DNA from: Tricholoma matsutake
Lineage: Eukaryota > Basidiomycota > Agaricomycetes > Agaricales > Tricholomataceae
DNA: 64,000 nucleotides
Assembly: GCA_026075535.2 (NCBI GenBank)
Contig: AP026550.1
Coordinates: 3,038,001 to 3,102,000 of the forward strand
Reading direction: 5' to 3'
A program made the translations under genes and the position numbers. This document shows, in pieces, positions 32,956-45,200 of the stretch (position 1 is its first letter; the number at the start of each line of letters is the position of its first letter). The notes beneath the pieces are model-generated. The model saw nothing but the letters and a program-made list of their open reading frames with translations. It did no database searches and was not told the origin of the DNA.

Positions 32956-34219
32956 TTAAACAAGGAATAGATTCTGGAACAAACTGTCAGCACTGCTGTC
33001 ACCAGCTATAAAGTTACTTACAATAGCAAACGCAACATTACTGCCCCAGGATGAATTTTTGCTGTTGAAAGCATTGATATCTCCCACGAAAAATATGAAG
33101 TTCTGTCATGCCAGTTAATGAGATAAGAAGCGAAGTGAACGAAGACATAGGTACATACGGTGCTGTTGTCATACGCAATGACAGTGGCTGGCTTAGTACT
33201 GTCTGGGTTGACGTATTGCGCTCCAAGAAGCCATCAAATTTGAGCAAACACTGGCAGGAGGAAAGTCAAAACACAGCATACCTTTCAGTTCTCTGGTACT
33301 CGGGTCAAAAGACCAAATAGCAGATTCAACAACAGTCTTTCCGAACGTGGAAGCCACGGGAATTGAATCAGGCGGAGCTAAGCAGGCCAAATGAAGACCG
33401 AATTCATCGAATATGAACCTCAATGCGCTTACTTTGTTCAACATTAGAGAACGCGACGGCACTGTTGTTAGTGATGAGTATTTTGTGGCGGGTTAGACGT
33501 CACCGATGAGCACTTACTTGCTATTTTTCAAACCAATGCTGCTGGAATTGAGAGCAGCAGAGGCTCCTACATAGAAGGGAGCAGAAAAAATGGCGTTCTG
33601 AGGAATTATGCTAACATGTCCCGGAAGGTCTTCAAAAGTAATGTAGAAACTTACTATCGCAACAATATCAAAAGGTCCTTGTCCAGAGGCGGACGCAGTA
33701 AAGCTAACGAAGAGGTCTTGATCTGGCCCCCAAAAATTAAACCCGCTGCTGTGAAGAACGAAAGTAAAGACGCTGTCCAATAATGGATACATGTCGACTA
33801 ACATAGGCTGAGAGCTGTTTGTGTTCCTCACGAAACCTAAGACGCTTCCGTCGGGTTTGCGAGCTTGAATACGTCCTGTTTGCCTATATGTACTGGCTTT
33901 GAGCATTGTATTATAAGACTTTTTTCCTATAAGATCTTACCTGGTAGGTGGAAGGGGCGATGCTGATGGACCCCTAAAGCTAACACTGGCGCCTAGTTGA
34001 GGACGGTGAGTCGTGAACAGAGGGGTATCACAGATTAATATTACTGCGAGAAGGTGTTCCCCTGGCTTCCATTACTTTGCCAGGTAAATTGCGACCGAAT
34101 TTCGGGGGCGATGGCGGAAGACCTCTGGCCATTCGCTGTGCATTAGTCTCGTGGCATGCTACCTGGACAATGATAGTAGCAATCGCAAAAAACACCAGCG
34201 GAATCTTGACGAGTAGCAT
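32956..34219 (-). CDS. Secreted basidiomycete protein of unknown function
   Basis: Start ATG 34219. The N-terminus is a clear signal peptide (KIPLVFFAIATIIVQVACHE), followed by NAQRMARGLPPSPPKFGRN, a Pro/Arg propeptide-like stretch seen in many Agaricomycete secreted proteins. Exons then read SASVSFRG, TGRIQARKPDGSVLGFVRN, YPLLDSVFTFVLHSSGFNFW, VSFTASASGQGPFDIVAIV, APFYVGASAALNSSSIGLKN, FIFDEFGLHLACLAPPDSIP, ESAIWSFDPSTREL, QYVNPDSTKPATVIAYDNST and FIFFVGDINAFN. About seven introns. The repeated beta-rich pattern suggests a beta-sandwich, but I do not recognise a named domain. The end is uncertain: reading through gives a stop at 32956, while an alternative last intron would change the final residues. 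Function unknown. Confidence 0.65.
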
Positions 34220-34911
34220 GGCGAAAGTTGGGCGAAAGTATCTCTCGAGAGTCTAGACTTGGAACCTCGAACGCGCAGATATAACAGAGCATTGTTTCAT
34301 CACACGTCGGCATGAGCTCTCCGTAAAGTTGTGCCCTGGAAATGAGTTGACCGCCCGCAATTGCAAAATCTATAAAAAAATGAGGTCATTAGACAATCAT
34401 TAGATGCTATAATTAGCATAAGATTTGTTTGTTTCCGAATCCAAAGCCAGCGCCTCTGCTACGGGCTGCGAGTCCGAGTTATCAGGATCCTAGGAGTTCG
34501 TTCGTTTGCGGTCTCGTGCTGATAGTTTGCAATGTTGGGAGAAACGAGTTCTCCGTAAGTGACCTATCTCATAAATTATCATTGGTACTTACTCGTTCAG
34601 GAATTAGTTAAGGAAGCCTGGTAAGAGTTCACGATTCCTATCAACCCGAACTGGATGAACTCGGCGTTCATTATGAAGTCTTACCAGTGGTGCTATATAC
34701 AACGTACAGAGGTAGGTATGATAAAGAAGTTGTGAGTGGCTGGTTGTAACTAAGACTACAGATGGACTACAGATGCATATGCAGCGTCACGATGATACAA
34801 GAACAAGAACATGCTGAGGAAAATGAAGTGCTGAAAGATCTAGATTAGAATGCAGGATAAGGATAGGCGTAAGCGTACGGGGCAGACGTGGAGGTAAGGT
34901 TAAATGGAGAA
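34220..34911. other. Intergenic region, nothing recognised
   Basis: About 690 bases. It holds the promoter of the secreted-protein gene (TATA-like ATATAAC near 34279) and the 3' flank of the large kinase gene. No gene or repeat was identified. Confidence 0.35.
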
Positions 34912-37900
34912 CTATTGCACAATACAGTTCCCCGAAGATTTAGATTCTCGTTTCCGGGTTCGTCGGGGTTCCATAAGTAGAGAGCCAGGAAGACCATCGT
35001 ACCTGGTGTCATCGTGATCGTTAACGGCGTCTGAGACGCCCGATGGAGAGACTATCTTTGATGATTCTATAGCCTCGGAGTTACCTGGAGCAGAGAGGCC
35101 GCTTCCAGATTTACGGGTCCCCTGCTCGGAGGAGATGAATGACCTTCTGTCATGACGACTCGACAAACTCTCAGCAGCAGTCGTAGCACTCTGCAGACTG
35201 GTGCTGTTGCTTGTCAGTGAGTGCGGGCGTTCATTTGAATATGTATTCAGCGTGACGGCTGGTTTTTTACGAAGTCTCTTCTCTTCTCTGGATTCTCTGA
35301 GAGGTTGTGTGGGCTCGTGGAACAGCTTGGAACTGGATCTTTTCAAGGCTCCGAGAAACTTATACGCAATGGGGGGATGAACAGGTGGCGTTGGGGTGAG
35401 AGGAGAAGGAGAAGGGGCATCGATGCTTGTTCTAGAGTGGGCCACAAAAGGGACGTCGGAAGCCGGGCTTGAGGGGAGGTCGCGCAGACCATCTGCGGGA
35501 TTAGAGTATACGCTCGCTGGATTTCCCTTCTCGGCGTACTTTGCGTACAGCAGAAGCTGAGCGCGAAGATCGCAGGTCGGCGGTGCGTTAACAGCGCACT
35601 TTGCATGTGCAATCAGGCTGCATTGAGCGCATAGAACAGCGCTTTTCTTGACATTCAGAAGGCACACTCGACAAATCATGGCTGGGTATCACCAGACTGT
35701 GAGTCAGTTAAGATGATAGATAAGATAAGGTTTGCTTACGTTTGCTGAAAGTAGTTTTAACGAAAGAATGTTCTCGAGGGGCGATGTCATTATCGGCCAT
35801 CGGATGGACCGACGCATTTGAAGCTCTAGGAGCAGTTGGTGAACTACTGGAGATATCGTCAACACGTGCTAAAGCCTCCGGAGAAGATGGCTCTGGCATT
35901 TCAATCTGAGAAAGATATCGCGCAACTTCGGATTTTTGCAGGTCAGCACTGACGCGACGGAGAAAGGGGATACTGTCTTGGGGACGTAATTCCTGTAATG
36001 GAACCAAGAAAGTTAATTCTTTTACACAAGGAGCTGGTCGTAAAAGTGCTATACCCTATGAATACCCCAGTTCTTTTTCAGCCATGGATGTTCACAAAGT
36101 AGTTCCGCACTAGGTCGTTTAGTGGGGTCTTTGTTGAAGCATTTCGTCAAAAAGTCACGCAAGAGCTGAGAACACCCTTCTGGAATGGGAGGTTTGTCAT
36201 CTTCAACAATACGGAACATGACTAGTAATGAATTGAATGAGGTAAGAACATTTTGACAGAAGAAGAACCATACCAGACATGCTGTTCGCAATCTCGGCGT
36301 AGGGTGGCCGGCCTGTTAATAACTCTATGATTGTACATGCTAATGACCAGATATCCGACTTGGTCGATGCGCCCTTCAACTCGATAACTTCAGGAGCCAT
36401 CCAGTTAGGGGTTCCCGCGACATCTTTGATTTCACGCTCCACTGCTCTCAAATTGAGGGACACACCGAAATCGGAAAGTTTCACGTTTCCATTCTTGGTA
36501 GTAAGAATGTTGGCTGCCTTGAGATCACAATGGACGACATCGCTCTGGTGCAGATAATGTAACCCCTCGAGGATCTTGACGACGTAACTCGCGACAAGGC
36601 GTTCGTTAAGTTTGCCAAAAGCCTTGAGAGTCTGCCCAAGGGAGCCATTCTCGGCATATCTTAGATCATCGATGAGCCGCGAAGAGATGAGCTGGAAGAC
36701 TTGAACTTACTCCAGGACAATGCTAAGAGTGTCTTCGTCCCTAGCCATGCCTTCATATTTCACGATACTTGGATGTGAGAGGCTTTTTACGAGATCGACC
36801 TCTCTCATCAATGTCGTGACTTCCTCTTCTTTCAACCCTTCCAACCGAATACGTTTCACGGCCACCATTTGACCCGTATTGAGGTTGAGAGCCCGATAAA
36901 CAGACCCAAACTGCCCACGGCCAATGCAGTTACCCAATTGCTAATACAGTTATCATTTATCAGCAGATGAAGTATACTTGAAGTTTGAGAAACTTACAAA
37001 ATGGGTAGGAGGCTTTCCATCTTCTCTCAAGATGAGCGCCTTCGGGAGTACGCTACTGTCCCTTGAATCCCGTGATAAGAGGTCACTTGCACTGGCATTA
37101 TTCGATGCCACACCCAGATTGACCATGCTTTCAATTCTGGATCTCCTGGCACCGGGTCCTGATTCATCATTCGGGCTGAGGTGAACGCGTCTCCTGGCTG
37201 CGGATTCAATGTCGCTGCGGAAACGACCCCGAGGAACTCGTGGCTTATCGTCGGGATCCGGTGTTCCACTAAGACGAGAAGTACCAGGCTCTCCCGTTGC
37301 AGTCTGAGGAAAGGGGACAAATAAGTCGCTATCGGTACCTTGAGCTTCTCCACCCAGAGGGAAATGGACACCACTCCTACTAGAAAGGCCAGGCTTGGTA
37401 CTGTGTCGCCGGGGAATAATTCTGCCGGAAGCGGCAGGTATACCATCTGGACTGCCATCTCGACCTAACGCAGCTTCCTTGGGCATCAATGCTGGAGCGT
37501 CAAGGCTATGCCGGGTGGGGTGTGTCGGCCTTCTTGGGAACTGAGCTAGATTTTCGGGATTTTCATTGCGTCCCACAATGGCAACCTTTCTAGGAGGAGA
37601 AACGGAAACAGGAATGGAATTGTATGAGCTGTCTTGTTGATCAGGAGACGGCGGTTTTGGAGTGATAACACGGGTTGGACTGTGGGCTGGAAATGCATCG
37701 ATAAAGTCATCAGGCCATTTACCCTTGCGCAGGTTGATCGCAGGCCTAGGCTTGTTCACGACCTTCTCCTGTTCCGCAGCCTTTCCCTTACCCTCGTCTT
37801 TCACACCACTCCTTGCACTTGATGCGCTCTCGTCCGCCTCCTCTACCACTCTCGACAGGTCCGGTATAGGGCCATCACTGATCCTGCTTTCCTTATGATG

Positions 37901-40632
37901 CTTGTCCATGCTCCTCCTCCGAGACAGTTCGTCTGCAATAGCGCTCCCTTCGGTTCGAGTGAGGGACGGCGCTTCTGATGTAGCATCCGTCGTGATGGTC
38001 CGTATGGTGCCAAATTTATTATGCCCGTTGCTGGTGGACCGGCTTCGAGAGAAATCTAGGATGCTCGAAACGTCCGTAGTCATGGTAGTCTCCGTCACAG
38101 TCGTGGACGCCACTGAGTGTCGGATGTATGTATCGGCGACCGAGTCTGCAACGGATGTATCACCTACCAAAGGTCGAGCTGCATCAGTATATCGACGAGG
38201 TGAGGCAGCGTTTATGGACAGAGGTAGTAATCTGCCGTCGTCGACAGGTTTCGTAGATCGAGACCGAAACGGTGATTTGGGGGGAGGTGCCACAAGTGGT
38301 GGTATTGGATAAGCTTTTACCTCGAAGACATTCTCATCCTCCTCATCCTCATCCTCCATGTCGATGGAATCTGTACTGACAGATCGGACAGTGGGAAGTC
38401 CGGAAGGTGGGCTATATCGTTGCCGAACTGGTGAAGGAGGCGTGGGTGACGCCGATAACGGCGTTTGTGCCAGATTCGGGGTCGAGGCAGTCGCGCGAGA
38501 CACAGTCCCACTCTGGGTATATAGACTTGGAATGACATCTTGTCTCTGGCCTTGTCCATATATAAATTTGGATCGCCCAACGGTAGGAGCTTCGACAAAT
38601 TTCAGAAGGGTGATGATTGTCCGAGCCACACGAGCCAAAGATTCGCCAGTAGCCTCGATGAGGTCGTCGCGCTGGAAGAGGTCTTCTTCGAGCAGCCCGT
38701 ACGATGAACATGCAGCGAGGAACTTCGTCACATTCGACGTGCGGACGATTCCGTCTTCCCGGACATCCGGTCGCACGATTGATGCGGACCGGAGCTTATT
38801 CATCAATCTGCGGGATGGTGTTCAACGGCCAGACAAAGTACAGCAATGCAAAAATAGGTGATGTTGACTTACTGGCATAAGACAAAACCGTCTCGCAGTG
38901 CTTCACAGAATATTCGCCTCTCTCTTTCCTCGCCACCAGCACTCAATCCACTAGAAGTCGCCCCCACTACAGAGTTCAGATTACTACTACTCCCTCCATA
39001 AACACTACCACTCTTCGCCCATGTGCGTTCTGATCGGACGAGCGCTCGTGTACGAAATTCCACCTCTTCCCAATCCTCGATGCCCGAATCACTCCGACTC
39101 ATATGAGGTGGAATTTTGATTATCTCCTTGCACAATATCGAGGTGGCTGTCCGTATGAGCTCTCGGTATTCAGGATTTGGAGGACCAGAAAGAGAAAGAT
39201 TGGATATATTGAAATGGCGGTTCTGAGCGTAAGAACGTTGGGTAGGCGAGATGGCCCGCGGACGAGGTGAAGGAGATAGACCTCGGTCGTCAGTGGGTGA
39301 CTCGTGGGACGGACGGGTAATCTCCGCCGATGGTCGTCGGGCAGTCTCCACTGACGGACGTCTTGGTGAATCTACTGGAGGCCTCCGCGCCACGTCTACT
39401 GATGGGCGACGCTGGATGTCGATCGAAGGTCGTCGAGCGGTAGGAGAAGGACTGGCACGGCTTAGAGGTAGATGGGAAGTGGAACTTGATGATAAACCGC
39501 GCTGCGTTGGGGTCACAACGCGGGTGGTTCGAGGAGTAGGAGAACGAGTCCGGATGGGACTTGATCCACGAGGACTACTTGAACCAGTGTCCGAGCTATT
39601 AAGCGGAAGATGGCCTGAGCTCGCAGCAGCTTTTCTGGAAGAAGTACGAGCTGGTTGGCTTCTGGATTTTGATCTAGGAGTTGGGCTATCAGGGGGGCTG
39701 GGCAGGTCGCGGTTTCTCCGGGTTGGTGTTGAACATTCTGGGGAAGGGGATAATGGGGGTGATTCGGATGAAGTGGGACGTTCATCAAGCGTGCTAGGAG
39801 TTGAGGGTGTTGAGGCAGAGGGGTGTAAGACCAAAGGTGTAGGTTTGGTTGTTTTGCGACGTGATGGCAACTGATTGACGCCGCCTGTAGCATGCCCATT
39901 ACCACGAGGCTCTCGTCGCGCTCCTATGGGAGCAGGAGGACTGATGTCTCGTTGTGGAGGTTGAAAGCTTGATCGTCTCGTCCTGTCGCGGGTCGGGGTA
40001 ACAAGAACTTCGCTATTGGATGATGAAGAAGCAGGAATGGCAGGTCGGGATTTGGGGGAAGGTAAAGCTTGGGATGAGAGGTGTAGAGAAGGTGATGACA
40101 TAGATCCCTGACGCATGGAAGGCGTGACAAAGCTAGTAAATCCCGCGGCTTGCACCTTATGGACTGGATCTCCAGGGACCCTCTCTGCATGTGCGGGAGG
40201 TAGTGGAGACGGCGTAAGTGACCCACGACCGGCCCGACGAAAGGGTACTTTGGACTCGAGCCTGCGCAATAAGTTTGATTTATCCTTTTCCTTTGGCGAG
40301 GCCTCTTCGGCAGCCGCCTTGGGCTTTTCCTTCTCTTTGCTATGTCTGGGGGCAAGAGTAGCAAATTCATCGGTAGGTAGAGGGGCGGGTTTCTTGGACC
40401 GTGTCGCGGTGCGCAAACTCTGTTCGAGAGAAGAACGAATGCGAAAAAATGCCTTTGTCGAAGATTCCTGCGTTGGCTGGGGTACAGAGACATCCGAAAA
40501 GGCTGAACTTGAAGGTTGTTGGGAACGAGAGGAAGACGCATGTGAGCCTACACAAGGGTTGCGTTGGTTCGTCATGATTTGGAAAGGACCAGAAACATTG
40601 ATTTTTGCACTCTGCACTGCCGCTGCCGCCAT
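34912..40632 (-). CDS. Calponin-homology domain fused to Cdc7/Cdc15-type protein kinase (SIN/MEN pathway)
   Basis: Very large protein, start ATG 40632 (MAAAAVQSAKINVSG). Order: about 480 residues of disordered, basic, S/P-rich sequence; a calponin-homology domain split by an intron (FCEALRDGFVLCQ, then LMNKLRSASIV, NVTKFLAACSSYGLLEEDLF, RVARTIITLLKFVEAPT); another long disordered region; then a kinase domain. Kinase landmarks: G-loop GRGQFGSVY, VAVKRIRLEG, catalytic loop VVHCDLKAANIL (HCD, not the usual HRD), LSDFGVSLNLR, GTPNWMAPEVIE, SDIWSLACTIIELLTGRPPY, RPSAELLCEHPWLKKNW. After the kinase a Cys/His cluster (ICRVCLLNV, VLCAQCSLIAHAKC) resembles a C1/RING-like zinc site. The tail is disordered and ends at 34912. 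Exon joins were checked at the CH junction (38808-38868) and before the kinase. The Cdc7/Cdc15 assignment rests on kinase motif style. Confidence 0.85.
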
Positions 40633-42235
40633 TGGTGATCAGGAGAAGGATGGTAAGTAAAGAACCGATGTTGGGTATATTTGAAAGCAAGGGAGATATT
40701 GCTCAAACACAGTGACGGGGCTAGACAAGTAATAAACATAGAGATCATCATGAGCACGATCAGAAGCGGGGAAAGAACAAAATGTGGCCGCAATAGCCGC
40801 ACGTTGCTCTGGAGAACGCTAAACAAACCCAGTAAGGACGTACCTCGGCAACAATCGCGCTCTGGCTCAGTCAACTATGGTTTCGAATTCTCGTTGGCGC
40901 AGAACACGATCGCGTGTTGCCTGGGTTGAATCAAACAAGCCCTGGATACCTAGCAGGATGAATGCACGAGGCAGCAGAACCAATACCGCCAAAACGGTAA
41001 AGGGAAGAGTTGGTCGAAAAACGTGGCCCGCTCGCCAGGGTACGAATTCCCAAAGGAAAAGGGGGACCACACCAACCTCTACTACTTACGCAACGAGAGG
41101 TGGAGACAACTTTGAGCCTCGATCGGCCATGTTCAATGCGGTACCAATTGCCTTTTTTACTTTTGATTGCTGTTGTGACCCTAAGACTTAAGACGACTGG
41201 TGATGCCACAAATTACTTTCATTGTCAATCTCTTCCAACTCCTTCGACAAACTGCGACTCTACACATCTGCCTATAATCCAATGCCATGACGCACTAACC
41301 TTTGATTCGAGGTACTACAACGCGGATCGATGTTCCGGGTCTTACAAGCACGTCAATCACGGAGAAATTCCCCCATGTTGCCAGCCGCGAGGTGTTCGTG
41401 ACCTGTTCCTTACTTATTTTAGTTATTGCTCAATTTGGTGTGTCTTCCTGGATGAATCAAGGTCGACCGATTTGGTCTCTCGTGGCCCAGTTGATAGGGT
41501 CGCGCGAATGTTGTGCACATGGCACCTGACACAACTGACGGCAGGTGTGAGACTGTGGGACATAGGAGAGTCATCATGTGTATGCCTTGGCTGACCTTAA
41601 AACGCCTTCAAGTTCACCCGCTCCTCTCCATATGCAATCAGTGGAGCTAGTACAGCTTAATACAGACTAGCGTAAGCGATCCGCAGAAGGTAAAGTAAAC
41701 TGAGAAAAAAACTGGTCATCGGATAATTTCGTAGAATCCTTCGTAGGAGAGCAACCCAGGCGAGGATCCACAACCGCTTTCTGGAGTATCCGGATCCTTT
41801 AAAGTTGCCCAATTCCCGGCGGCACGAGCATATCAAAGATAACTGAGTCGCGACTGGCCTGTCGTTATTTTAAAGGGAGTCTTCCCACAGTTGCACACCT
41901 CACGATATCCGAAACCTTATAGAGTGGGGGGAAATGACAGCTTGGGAGGAGTCAAGTGATATGACATGGACATCGTCTGGTCTGCTTATCGGCGATTAGT
42001 TTGCATCGTGGGCATGTAACGCAACGCCTCGTCTAGAATTAAACGTGTGAGGCAATGTTCTGCGCGGCGTTTAGCCTAATCCGAAGCTTCGTGAGTACTA
42101 GGAGAACCGTACGCGTTCAAGTTGGTGGTCATCATGTGATGTGAAAATATCAAGCCACATGCGGAGTTTCAAAGCTGTCTCCAACACCTGCGGATACCGT
42201 CACTGACTCAGACGACAAGGAGGAAAGTACATGCA
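40633..42235. other. Gene-poor interval of about 1.6 kb
   Basis: Contains the promoter of the kinase gene (left) and that of the PHD-SPOC gene (right). Long ORFs on both strands at 40870-41210 are Arg/Ser/Pro-rich shadows with no motif. One doubtful secreted-protein ORF is listed separately (41136). The part 41600-42235 shows nothing recognisable. Confidence 0.35.
41136..41596 (+). CDS. Doubtful small secreted cysteine-containing protein
   Basis: From the ATG at 41136 the reading starts MRYQLPFLLLIAVVTL, a plausible signal peptide. It continues with several cysteines (FHCQSLPTPSTNCDST, IIQCHDALTF, NADRCSGSYKHVNHGE, PPCCQPRG). A stop follows near 41594, or earlier if an intron starts after PCCQ. 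The upstream ORF is open in the same frame back to about 41010, so this start is only one of several. No family is recognised. It could equally be a chance ORF. Confidence 0.22.
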
Positions 42236-45200
42236 ATGAGTACCCGCTCGAAATCCAAGTTGGTTGCCGCTTCGACCTCTAAAGTGGTAACGCAAACGTC
42301 TCCGAACCAGGTTCAAAAAGCGAAAGCACCTTCCCGCAAGCCCGCACAAAAGATTCTTTCAGATTCCGATCAGCCAGGAAAAGAAAATGTCAAGGCCGAG
42401 AAACCATCGAAGACTGGAAAAAAGAGGACCCGTAAAAGTGTGCTTTGTACGTGCCAGAGGGGAGACGATGGGTCGCCGATGGTCTATTGTGGCCACTGTA
42501 AAATTTGGTGAGTTGCTTCTTTGCTTGTAACATCTTTTAGCAGCCCTTATGCGCATTGACATTAAGGTATCATTTTACTTGCGTGGATTTGAGTGAAAAG
42601 GATGCAAACGAGATTAGTGCGTAACTTCTTGGTTTATTATCACTTCTCTGCCTAACGCTTGTACCTTGGCATAGATGTTTACATATGTCCTTTCTGCAGT
42701 GAGAAAAGTGGACGTCGAACAGCTAGTGAGTACACTCGGGTCTCAGATCGCATGTACCGCGATAGCCATTTTGTGCTCCACGCATTCTGTAGTCGTGGAG
42801 AAATTATGTTTTGTCGTAACTTTCGCTTCGTGCTATCTTCGTCGATCTCCCGCATGTTAGTAGTGGCGACTCGTCTCTTTCTATTTGAAAGATATGTAGT
42901 GCATTGTTTCGCCACTTCAGACTACGTTGGGAGTCGTGAGTTGTATCAGATTAGCTTGCTCGGCAACCCTGAGTAGCAGTCTCCTCCGTTTGAGTGCCAA
43001 AGTCTAGACGAAGCGAAAGTTACTTAGACGATCATTGAACTGCATTTTGTTTTCCATTATATATGTCGGTCCTGATTGACTGACTTGGTTTTTTATATGC
43101 AGTGCTTTGGGAAGGTCCAGCAGCCGTGGAGGAGTGCAGTGATGAGGAGCCGAACGCCTTGAAACCTGCAGGGAAAAAATCAAGCAGCGGTAAACCGAAG
43201 CAAAGGAGTCCAATGTTTCCGTTGTCAGAATCAGAAGGCGACCCAAGTAGTGAGGACGAGTATATCGCCGAAGGATCCAAATCTAAAAGCAGAATTGGCA
43301 AGGTATGTATCCTAGAGGCCGCGTTTTTTTGGCGTACGCTGACCCCATGGTCTCTTAATTACAGCGAACAACTCGTCGCGTCTCCACCTCATCAGAATCC
43401 GATTCTGAGATGTCCGATGACAACAGTCGGGCCCGGCTCAAGAAGTCTCCGGCTGCAAATTCTGGCCGCCTTAAGCGTAAAAGTCACGAGCCATCTCATA
43501 CACCTCCTCCAAAGAGGAAAAAGTCTGCTGAATCGAGTGCGACCGATGATCCTGCTAGGAAATATTGCTTAGGCAAGTTGGAAGAGCTGTTCCGGGATAT
43601 TTTCCTCAGATATCCTCATTTACGCACTGAGAACGACAATGGCGGCGACAGCAACCCAGTTCATGGAAGTGTGGTTCAAAAGGCCCCAGGTGACTCAACA
43701 GAAGAAGAGAAGACGGTATTGGTGGACAGATCCAAGCAGTTTGCTGCCGACCTTGAAAGTTGTATATATGAGACCTACTCCGAACCAGATAAGCAAGGGA
43801 AACATTCTGCTGGACCGAAATACAAGTATGTTATCATTTAAGATCCGTCTGACGCTTGTTAATTATTTTTCTTTTGCCGTATAGGGACCGTTTCCGAACG
43901 CTTCAATTCAATCTGAGTAAAGCGGATCGTATCATTATTCACCAACGCATTGCTTCAGGACTTTTAGCTCCTAAAGAAATTTCCACTATGTCTTCCACTG
44001 ATTTGGCTAACGAGGAAACGAAACAATCAATCAGGATTGCAGAAAAGGAGGCATTAGAGCATTCAATCTTGACACCGACCACTGTTCCCCGTGCCAAAAT
44101 TACCCACAAAGGGCTGGAGGATATTGAAGATATCCATGGCGAAACGGCCAGAAGCTCGCTAGATCAAGAGCGCGCACGGATAGAAGAGGAAGAAAGACGA
44201 GAACGGGAACGTATGGCAAGATTGACGGTCCAACGGCAGCGCACAGCTTCTGTCTCCGTTCCTCCTGAGTCTCCCGTTATGCATCATGCATGGGGTGCGC
44301 CTCCTCCCGTGCCAGCGCATGCTATGTCTATGTCCATGTCTCCCACTGATGAGGCGGGTCCCTCAAATCCGCCATATCCGAATGATAGATCAACTGTGAA
44401 TTCATCATATGTACACTCAACAACCGAGACGTCTGTTCCAGAATCCGAATTGAACCTCGCGGATTTCATAAACATGGATGACGAAGTTCCCAGTGCAGTC
44501 GATGCTGGAACTAAAGATTCAGTTGCTTCTCCTCCCAGTGGGTCGCCCATGGTGGAAGATTCTCCTTTGCCTGCTGCCACCCAAACATCCGCTACCTCGT
44601 CTACTACAGGTATTTCTCCGTTCGCTGCGAGACCAGAAAGCCCGCGCACGTCGTTTAATTTAGCTGCGCTCTGGAATGCGCCCAATAATGAAGCTCCTCC
44701 ACCGCCGCCAGAAAAAGAGGAGCAACAGGTTCCCTCCAAGGTGACAATTGTGGCTAGCGATGAGACAACTGGAGCCGATGATCAGGACTTCGACATGTTC
44801 TTGGTAGAAAAAGATCAAGGCACGTCTGCAGATGAACTGCAAGCAGCCTTCGACGCTTTGCCCCAGGTCTGGTCAGGAAAAGTATGGTTCAAATCTCTTC
44901 TTATGGTCATTTGCTTATTACGTTCTAGATCACTATGCCGCTGGATTCGACAATACCGCAAGAAACTCCCGTTGTTGCCCGCCAACTGGGCGGAAGACAA
45001 TTGGAACATCATTCTCCCCTTTGGAAGACACTCTTCCCTGCAGACCTGCTTCGGATTGACGGTCGCGTTCCTATCGATAACTCCAACAAGTTCTTACTGC
45101 ACATGAGAATGAATACAACTAAGGAATTGATTGCGGTTGCCTTTTCTCCGACATCGGAATCAAGCGACGTAGGTTTCAGAATTTTGAGCGACGTTCTAAT

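Noticed and set aside
39251..39874. 207-codon ORF on the + strand opposite the kinase gene, plus similar long ORFs at 37902-38312, 38358-38861 and 40115-40660
   Set aside because: They are mirror frames of Ser/Pro/Arg-rich coding sequence, which is naturally low in stops on the opposite strand. They show no domain or splicing of their own.
41010..41210. Opposite-strand ORFs in the gap upstream of the PHD gene
   Set aside because: Arg/Ser-rich and mutually overlapping, with no recognisable family.
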